Assembly: GCA_003712125.1 (NCBI GenBank)
Contig: RHLF01000001.1
Location: 1,423,549-1,487,548 of the forward strand
DNA from: Allomuricauda sp.
GTDB lineage: Bacteria > Bacteroidota > Bacteroidia > Flavobacteriales > Flavobacteriaceae
DNA: 64,000 bases
Direction: 5' to 3'
Part shown: positions 60,201 through 64,000 of the stretch, piece after piece
Layout of the letters: each line of letters begins with the position of its first letter
How positions within the stretch are numbered: the first letter of the stretch is position 1
The notes under the pieces: model-generated
Database searches by the model: none
What the model was told of the DNA's origin: nothing
The model's input: the letters and a program-made list of their open reading frames with translations, nothing else
Translations under genes and position numbers: made by a program

Positions 60201-61580
60201 GGCGAAGAGCCCCCCATCACTACCACAAAACAAGCGATTGCCAAAGAATTTTAAGGTGTGGATATCAGCGTGGGTGTACGCGTCGTTATTGGTGAACCAT
60301 CGGTTCAAACGGGTGAAATCACCACCACCATCTGTCGATTTCCAAACGTCCAAAACCCCCACATAGAGCTCATCGGCATCGGTTGGTGAAACCTCTAGAG
60401 CCAAATCAAACCATGCTTGGCTGCTGCCAAAAATATCATCGCTTTCGTCGGTTTTGGTAAAGTTATCCCCACTATCGGTGGATCTAAAAATGCCCAAGAA
60501 GGCTGAACTACGGCTCGTGGCATCAGCTACACAGATATAAACCGTTTCAGGAGCCGCCGGTGTAACGCCCAATACCATACGACCGCCGTTGGTTGGAAGC
60601 GTGCTCTCTATTTGGGTAAAATTGGCACCCCCATCTGTACTTTTGTAATACATGGCATCTCCACCATTGGGTGCAGCACCAGTTTCACCACCCACGGCAT
60701 AGATCGTATTCGGATCGCCCGGTTTCAACTTGAAGTCAGTGATATTTCCGGTCAGCATCTCGGTCCAGGTATCCCCGCCATCCGTTGATTTTTGCAAACC
60801 GTCTGAACCGGCTACCCAAACAATGTTCGAGTCGGTGGGATCGTAAAGAATTTCATTCAACACATCAAAGGTGTTTTGCGAGGCGGGATCAATACCGGTC
60901 GATGCCCAAGTGGTACCCCCATCAATCGATTTAAACACGCCCGCACTAAAGGAATCTGAAGCATCATCATCTCCCGTGGCAATCAGAATGGTATTGGAAT
61001 CGTCAGGATTCACGGCAATACCCGATACCCCGATTTGAGGAAATTCATCAAAAAGTCCGGTCCAGGTTGACCCCCCATCCGTGGTTTTCCAAATACCCCC
61101 AGCCGGGGCTCCCGCATACCAGACGTTGGCATTGTTTGGGTCAACGGCAATGGCATTGATACGGCCAATACCCGGTAATGAGCCACTGAGCTCCCCATTG
61201 ATCACAGGGCCCAACACGGTCCAATTACTGGTTGGGTTTACAGGTCCCGCAGCATTGCTGAAGTTTTCCCAAGCTTGCCATTGCTCAGCCGCTGTTGGCA
61301 AGGTGCCATCGGGGCGCACAAAATGTTGCCAGTAGTTGCGCCAGCGCATAAAGGGTTTGTAACCGCTTCCCTTGGCGTCTTTGTCTTTTCCGACCCAATA
61401 GTTATCAAAGGCATCCGTAATTTCTTTAAACGTATAGTTTTGAGTTGCAGATGCCCCCTTACTGAAACTAATGGGGCCTTTTTTCTTTTTTAAATCCTTC
61501 ATCCAAGGAGCGTTCGAGTTGAACTGCCCGTAAGAAATTGAGAATGAAATAAATAAAAGAAGAAGTAATTTTCTTTTCAT
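57228..61580 (-). CDS. Giant T9SS cargo: BNR/sortilin-like repeats, TSP3 repeats, type A sorting domain
   Basis: 1450 residues. The signal peptide ends SYGQ (about 19). A long beta-propeller region (about 120-820) carries sortilin/VPS10-type BNR repeats with the signature WKTTDGGSTW, SIDGGTTW, STDGGDTW. Next come adhesion-like domains (830-930, and a MAM-like or jelly-roll part around 950-1170), three calcium-binding thrombospondin type 3 repeats (DSDGDGEGDVCDSDDDNDG...), a further beta domain and a T9SS type A sorting signal at the end (FIYPNPNTDGQLNVYLG to ILMR). It is exported and attached to the cell surface. The BNR propeller may bind sugars or proteins. It overlaps the FN3 lipoprotein gene by 4 bases. 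Confidence 0.9.
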   Translation of the reverse strand: MKRKLLLLLFISFSISYGQFNSNAPWMKDLKKKKGPISFSKGASATQNYTFKEITDAFDNYWVGKDKDAKGSGYKPFMRWRNYWQHFVRPDGTLPTAAEQWQAWENFSNAAGPVNPTSNWTVLGPVINGELSGSLPGIGRINAIAVDPNNANVWYAGAPAGGIWKTTDGGSTWTGLFDEFPQIGVSGIAVNPDDSNTILIATGDDDASDSFSAGVFKSIDGGTTWASTGIDPASQNTFDVLNEILYDPTDSNIVWVAGSDGLQKSTDGGDTWTEMLTGNITDFKLKPGDPNTIYAVGGETGAAPNGGDAMYYKSTDGGANFTQIESTLPTNGGRMVLGVTPAAPETVYICVADATSRSSAFLGIFRSTDSGDNFTKTDESDDIFGSSQAWFDLALEVSPTDADELYVGVLDVWKSTDGGGDFTRLNRWFTNNDAYTHADIHTLKFFGNRLFCGSDGGLFASDDGGTTFTDYSDGLAVTQFYRIGIAKNDASRLVGGTQDNSGFVYNNNEWNAWSGGDGMDYEIDPTNGNTAYGFVQFGNPLFITNNLGETAGSVSSPDNGNVTGNWITPLAIDGEGTVYAAYNAVYKLVGSDWEQVSNNFADGRNIDDLEIDPNNPLIMYAADQGDLYRSEDGGVTFVKINAPNDTFDSQISDIAINEGNSNIVYLTTSFRAGASQAQQNTIGRGVYKVTVAGNTLVSKENITLDLPTDQAYLCIVHQPRDANNPIYVGTSLGVYRLDDTLTEWEQYSTNLPNTAVSDLEISPDDEVLVASTYGRGAWQTPIPSVQADDDIKLVSLSTNTGSGVLTCDAIVPAINVENNGVNAITQIIVDYTLNDNAPEQVTFDQTIASGATASLDLTGLALNIGVNTLSVTTTVNNDAFADNNTQEITFAINQQGASDQLFDMEAEATALFAANTAGVAPIAGASLWERGVPTGTLLNTASSGTQVYGTNLDGEHSDNTTAILFSPCYDFSSMLAPRLSFDMAFNLENNFDIVYVIYSTDNFENFEVLGSVDSQPNWYNSNRTNASSGADNDCQNCPGAQWTGEDPANAVMTKYTYDFAVNAGRGETDLTGATNIQFGIVFVSDPFERREGAIVDDFLVEAFVDDDDDDDDGVLDVNDNCSLVANADQADSDGDGEGDVCDSDDDNDGTLDLLDNCSLTANADQADFDGDGIGDLCDDDIDNDGVPNALDNCNQTPLGTVVDVDGCPIFTLPATNFSLKTIDASCIGNTNGAVELTAAEMLDYTATLTDADSNTTQVAFTDTAAFADLSPGDYTICLTVDSQPGYELCFDTRISEPEALDVGSKVSSLSDQVTLSLSGGKEYLIELNGEAYITSESEITLPLNKVENILTVRTDKECQGTYSETIVLSDKIFIYPNPNTDGQLNVYLGSPEFESVEMSIFTTTGVQVFSKPFRPENGHVSMNVSNLPEGIYLLNIKTDNSLLNYKILMR

Positions 61581-61731
61581 AATGATTCTTTTAACAGGAG
61601 GTTAAAATATGGATTTTTTTCGGTTCTTTATGTGGAATTGGGTGACATTACGATGAAACGTCTTGATCATACAGACAAAGTTTGGATTCCTTTATCACAA
61701 AATTTTCACATTTCCTTAGAATCAAAAAATA

Positions 61732-61739
61732 TACCTTTG
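61732..61739 (+). promoter_or_regulatory. -7 element of the putative porin promoter
   Basis: TACCTTTG is an exact TAnnTTTG match, 19 bases before ATG 61759. The upstream partner is weak (TTTC 61711-61714). Confidence 0.5.
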
Positions 61740-61758
61740 TTCGACCAAGTCAAAGTGA

Positions 61759-63762
61759 ATGAGACTTTTCTTTTTAGTGCTGGGTTTCTTTGTTTGTTCT
61801 TTTGTTCAAGCCCAGAACGATTCCTTACCCAAGCCCAGACTTAAAAACTTGGACACCTTTCCTTTGCCTGAAAGAAAGTCCCCAGATAGTACGGCCATCA
61901 ATAAGAAAAGCGAAGCCAAGGCACTTGCTATTGAAGATTATAAGATCATTACCCTAAAGGGCGACACCACCTTTTTGGATACCACCCAATCGATAAAAAA
62001 AGAATACAAATACAATTTTCTGCGTGAGGACGATTTTGAACTCATGCCCTTCGCCAATGTTGGGCAGCCTTACAATCGGTTGGCCCATGACTTTAAAATA
62101 GGTAGTCTTTACCCCAACCTTGGTGCCGTGGCCAAACATGTGAACTATAAGGAGACTGATGAGATTGTTTATTACCATGTACCGACCCCATTGACGGATC
62201 TTATGTTCAAGACTACCTTTGAACAGGGACAATTTTTAGATGCCTTGCTCACTTTTAATACCTCCCCGGGCTTTAATGCTTCAATTGCTTTTACGGGAGT
62301 GCGCTCATTGGGTAAATATCAATTTGAACAATCACAGGCCGGTAATTTCAGAACGACCTTTAATTACAGTTCCAAGAACAAGCGGTATTTCGCCAAGGGG
62401 CATATCACGGCACAAAATCTCGATACGGAAGAAAACGGGGGCTTGTTGGACCGCAGTCAATTCGAATCGGGCTTAGCTGATTTTACGGATCGTTCACGAA
62501 TTGATGTGCGTTACACCAATGCGGATAATCGACTTTTGGGGCGCCGCTATTTTTTGGATCATAAGTATGTGTTGTTAAAGGCCCGGAACGATTCGGTGAA
62601 GACACGCGGCACCAGTTTGGCCATTGGGCACCAATTCAACTATGAGTCAAAGTTTTATCAGTTTTTACAATCTACGGCCAATTCGGCCTTTGGTGATGAG
62701 TCGTTTTCTTCGGCGATTGATGATAAATCCACTTTAAAAACGATGTACAATCAGTTATCGGCTGAATTTTACAATAAGACCTTGGGAAAGGTGGTGGGGA
62801 AGGTCGGTTTCTATGACTACGATTACTTCTTCAATAGCCTTCTAATCACCGAAAGCCAGACCATTACCAATCAACTTGAAGGGCAGGAGTTGGTGATGGG
62901 TGGTGCCTATGCCAACCAAATCGGTAAGTTTTCACTCGAGGGTGATTTCAATATTACCATGACCGGAGAACTTTCAGGCAACCAGTTTGATGCTAGGGCA
63001 AGCTATCAACTGAATGAATCGAATTTGATTTCTGCCGCCATTCATTCTTCATCCCGATTGCCCAATTTTAATTATTTGCTCTACCAAAGCGATTACCTGA
63101 ATTTTAATTGGCAGAATACCGCCCAATTTGAAAAGCAAAATGTACAGCAATTGGCACTGACCCTTGATTCTAAGTTGTTGGGGAAATTGTCGGCCACCTA
63201 TAGTACCATTGATAACTATACCTATTTCGCCTCGACCATTACCGATGAGCAACTGGCCAATGGCGAGTTGGAGACCGCCTATGTGCGTCCTTTTCAAGAG
63301 GGCAACACCCTAAATTATCTGCAGGTCAAACTCAATAAAGAATTCAAATGGCGCAACTGGGCATTGAACAATACGGTGCTATACCAAAATGTTTCCCAGT
63401 CCAACGCGCTATTGAATGTTCCGGAACTGGTAACCCGGAACACCTTATACTATTCGAGTGATGTATTCAAAAAGGCGATGTTCGTGCAAACGGGGGTTAC
63501 CTTTAAATACTTTACCGCATATAATATGAATGCCTATCATCCGCTATTGGGTGAGTTTTTTGTTCAGAACCGAGAAGAATTGGGAGGCTACCCCTTAATG
63601 GACTTCTTTATCAATGCAAAAGTGCGTCAAACCCGTATCTTTTTAAAGGCCGAACATTTCAATACCCTATGGAGTTCAGAATACAATTATTATGCAGCGC
63701 CAAACTATCCGTATCGTGACTTTGTAATCCGTTTTGGATTGGTGTGGAATTTCTTCTCATAA
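61759..63762 (+). CDS. Putative porin (PF14121 type)
   Basis: 667 residues with a signal peptide (1-19, VQAQ). The stretch FLREDDFELMPFANVGQPYNRL is the signature of the Bacteroidota putative-porin family, and the many aromatic beta-strands continue to the C-terminus (FVIRFGLVWNFFS, a terminal aromatic strand). It likely forms a large outer-membrane beta-barrel that passes or sheds a substrate; specificity unknown. It lies alone on the plus strand, with a rRNA-type promoter following 100 bases later. Confidence 0.85.
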   Translation: MRLFFLVLGFFVCSFVQAQNDSLPKPRLKNLDTFPLPERKSPDSTAINKKSEAKALAIEDYKIITLKGDTTFLDTTQSIKKEYKYNFLREDDFELMPFANVGQPYNRLAHDFKIGSLYPNLGAVAKHVNYKETDEIVYYHVPTPLTDLMFKTTFEQGQFLDALLTFNTSPGFNASIAFTGVRSLGKYQFEQSQAGNFRTTFNYSSKNKRYFAKGHITAQNLDTEENGGLLDRSQFESGLADFTDRSRIDVRYTNADNRLLGRRYFLDHKYVLLKARNDSVKTRGTSLAIGHQFNYESKFYQFLQSTANSAFGDESFSSAIDDKSTLKTMYNQLSAEFYNKTLGKVVGKVGFYDYDYFFNSLLITESQTITNQLEGQELVMGGAYANQIGKFSLEGDFNITMTGELSGNQFDARASYQLNESNLISAAIHSSSRLPNFNYLLYQSDYLNFNWQNTAQFEKQNVQQLALTLDSKLLGKLSATYSTIDNYTYFASTITDEQLANGELETAYVRPFQEGNTLNYLQVKLNKEFKWRNWALNNTVLYQNVSQSNALLNVPELVTRNTLYYSSDVFKKAMFVQTGVTFKYFTAYNMNAYHPLLGEFFVQNREELGGYPLMDFFINAKVRQTRIFLKAEHFNTLWSSEYNYYAAPNYPYRDFVIRFGLVWNFFS

Positions 63763-63850
63763 ATTTTTCACAACTTCTCTTTTTAAGTGATTTGCAATCA
63801 AGGGGTTGAAAAAAACTTAAAATTATTTTTCAGTTTTAAACCAGAGTAAC

Positions 63851-63904
63851 TTGTGGGTTAAAAATAACGTGATTATATTTGCACCCGCTTTGCAGTGATG
63901 CGGG
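63851..63904 (+). promoter_or_regulatory. Stable-RNA (probably rRNA operon) promoter and start-proximal hairpin
   Basis: TTG 63851-63853, 20 bases, then TATATTTG 63874-63881 (an exact TAnnTTTG), followed by GCACCCGC and a CCCGC/GCGGG stem (63884-63888 and 63900-63904). Downstream, AAGTTCATATACATATTGGG (63973-63992) resembles the leader just before 16S rRNA in this phylum. No ORF follows to base 64000. The RNA gene itself would lie outside the window. Confidence 0.6.
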
Positions 63905-64000
63905 GTTGTTGAAACGGGAGGTAAATTGGTTTTAGAGGCCAATTTTTTTTCGGTTTTAACGAAGCAAAAGAAGTTCATATACATATTGGGAATACTACGA

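Noticed and set aside
1..64000. CRISPR arrays, insertion sequences, integrases, prophage genes, tRNA genes
   Set aside because: No repeat-spacer arrays, transposase or integrase motifs, or tRNA-like cloverleaf sequence were seen on either strand; faint repeats were coding.

Overview
This 64 kb window looks like chromosome from a marine member of the Flavobacteriaceae (Bacteroidota). The evidence is a GLPGLI-family protein paired with an outer-membrane beta-barrel, a PF14121-type putative porin, a large type IX secretion (T9SS) cargo with a C-terminal sorting domain, a SigZ-like sigma factor, many lipoproteins and TonB-type surface proteins, an LysS with a C-terminal extension, and promoters of the Bacteroidota type (TTG, about 20 bases, TAnnTTTG) with no obvious Shine-Dalgarno dependence. 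I see no CRISPR array, insertion sequence, prophage, integrase or tRNA gene. The right edge appears to be the promoter and leader of a stable-RNA (probably rRNA) operon.

Layout. 1-5.3 kb: the end of an outer-membrane protein gene, a membrane protein, and a GLPGLI/beta-barrel pair with an inverted-repeat-rich promoter. 5.3-10.6 kb: a tight operon of two different penicillin-acylase-family lipoproteins and an alpha/beta hydrolase. 10.7-13.9 kb: a Nudix-type (NrtR/AraR-like) regulator divergent from a GH3 beta-glucosidase, with two near-identical operators over the promoter. 13.9-16.4 kb: a DUF1330-SDR-luciferase-like operon divergent from an HxlR regulator, with a perfect 19-bp palindrome between them. 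16.4-22.2 kb: VOC protein, arylamine N-acetyltransferase, AraC regulator, membrane cyclase, and a DUF5367-DUF1772-NmrA operon. 22.2-27.4 kb: acyl-CoA-dehydrogenase-like flavoprotein, a 42-codon ORF, methanethiol S-methyltransferase (MddA, a dimethyl sulfide producer) with a phased repeat array upstream, a TPR-HTH membrane regulator and a clan GH-A-like lipoprotein.

27.5-34.8 kb: secreted small proteins, a SolA-type amine oxidase, the SigZ-like sigma factor, and directly upstream of it an unusually cysteine-rich 39-residue peptide (13 Cys) resembling a metallothionein. Then follow an SH3 protein, an ankyrin/PD40 protein, an MFS transporter and a Spy-like protein. 35.0-39.9 kb: a zinc metalloprotease and three secreted-protein genes. 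Two of these carry the same unfamiliar acidic repeat (LGFDTxxYLPEGFxxY) and share an 18-base motif in front of their terminators. 40-48.3 kb: SLC13 transporter, S9 and M20 peptidases flanking an AT-rich TPR gene, lysS and a thioredoxin-like protein. 48.4-51.2 kb: a membrane-anchored LuxR regulator divergent from Pmp3, lipoprotein and lipB genes. 51.2-63.8 kb: an envelope cluster with a TapB-like protein, an OmpA protein, a four-gene run (1450-residue T9SS cargo, FN3 lipoprotein, rnhB, beta-propeller lipoprotein) and the putative porin.

Taken together the window is mostly envelope, peptide and carbohydrate scavenging functions, interspersed with small regulator-plus-target modules. The least explained parts are the Cys-rich peptide/SigZ module, the LGFDT repeat-protein pair and the mddA control region. 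Family calls rest on recognisable motifs read directly from the sequence. No database search or computation was run.
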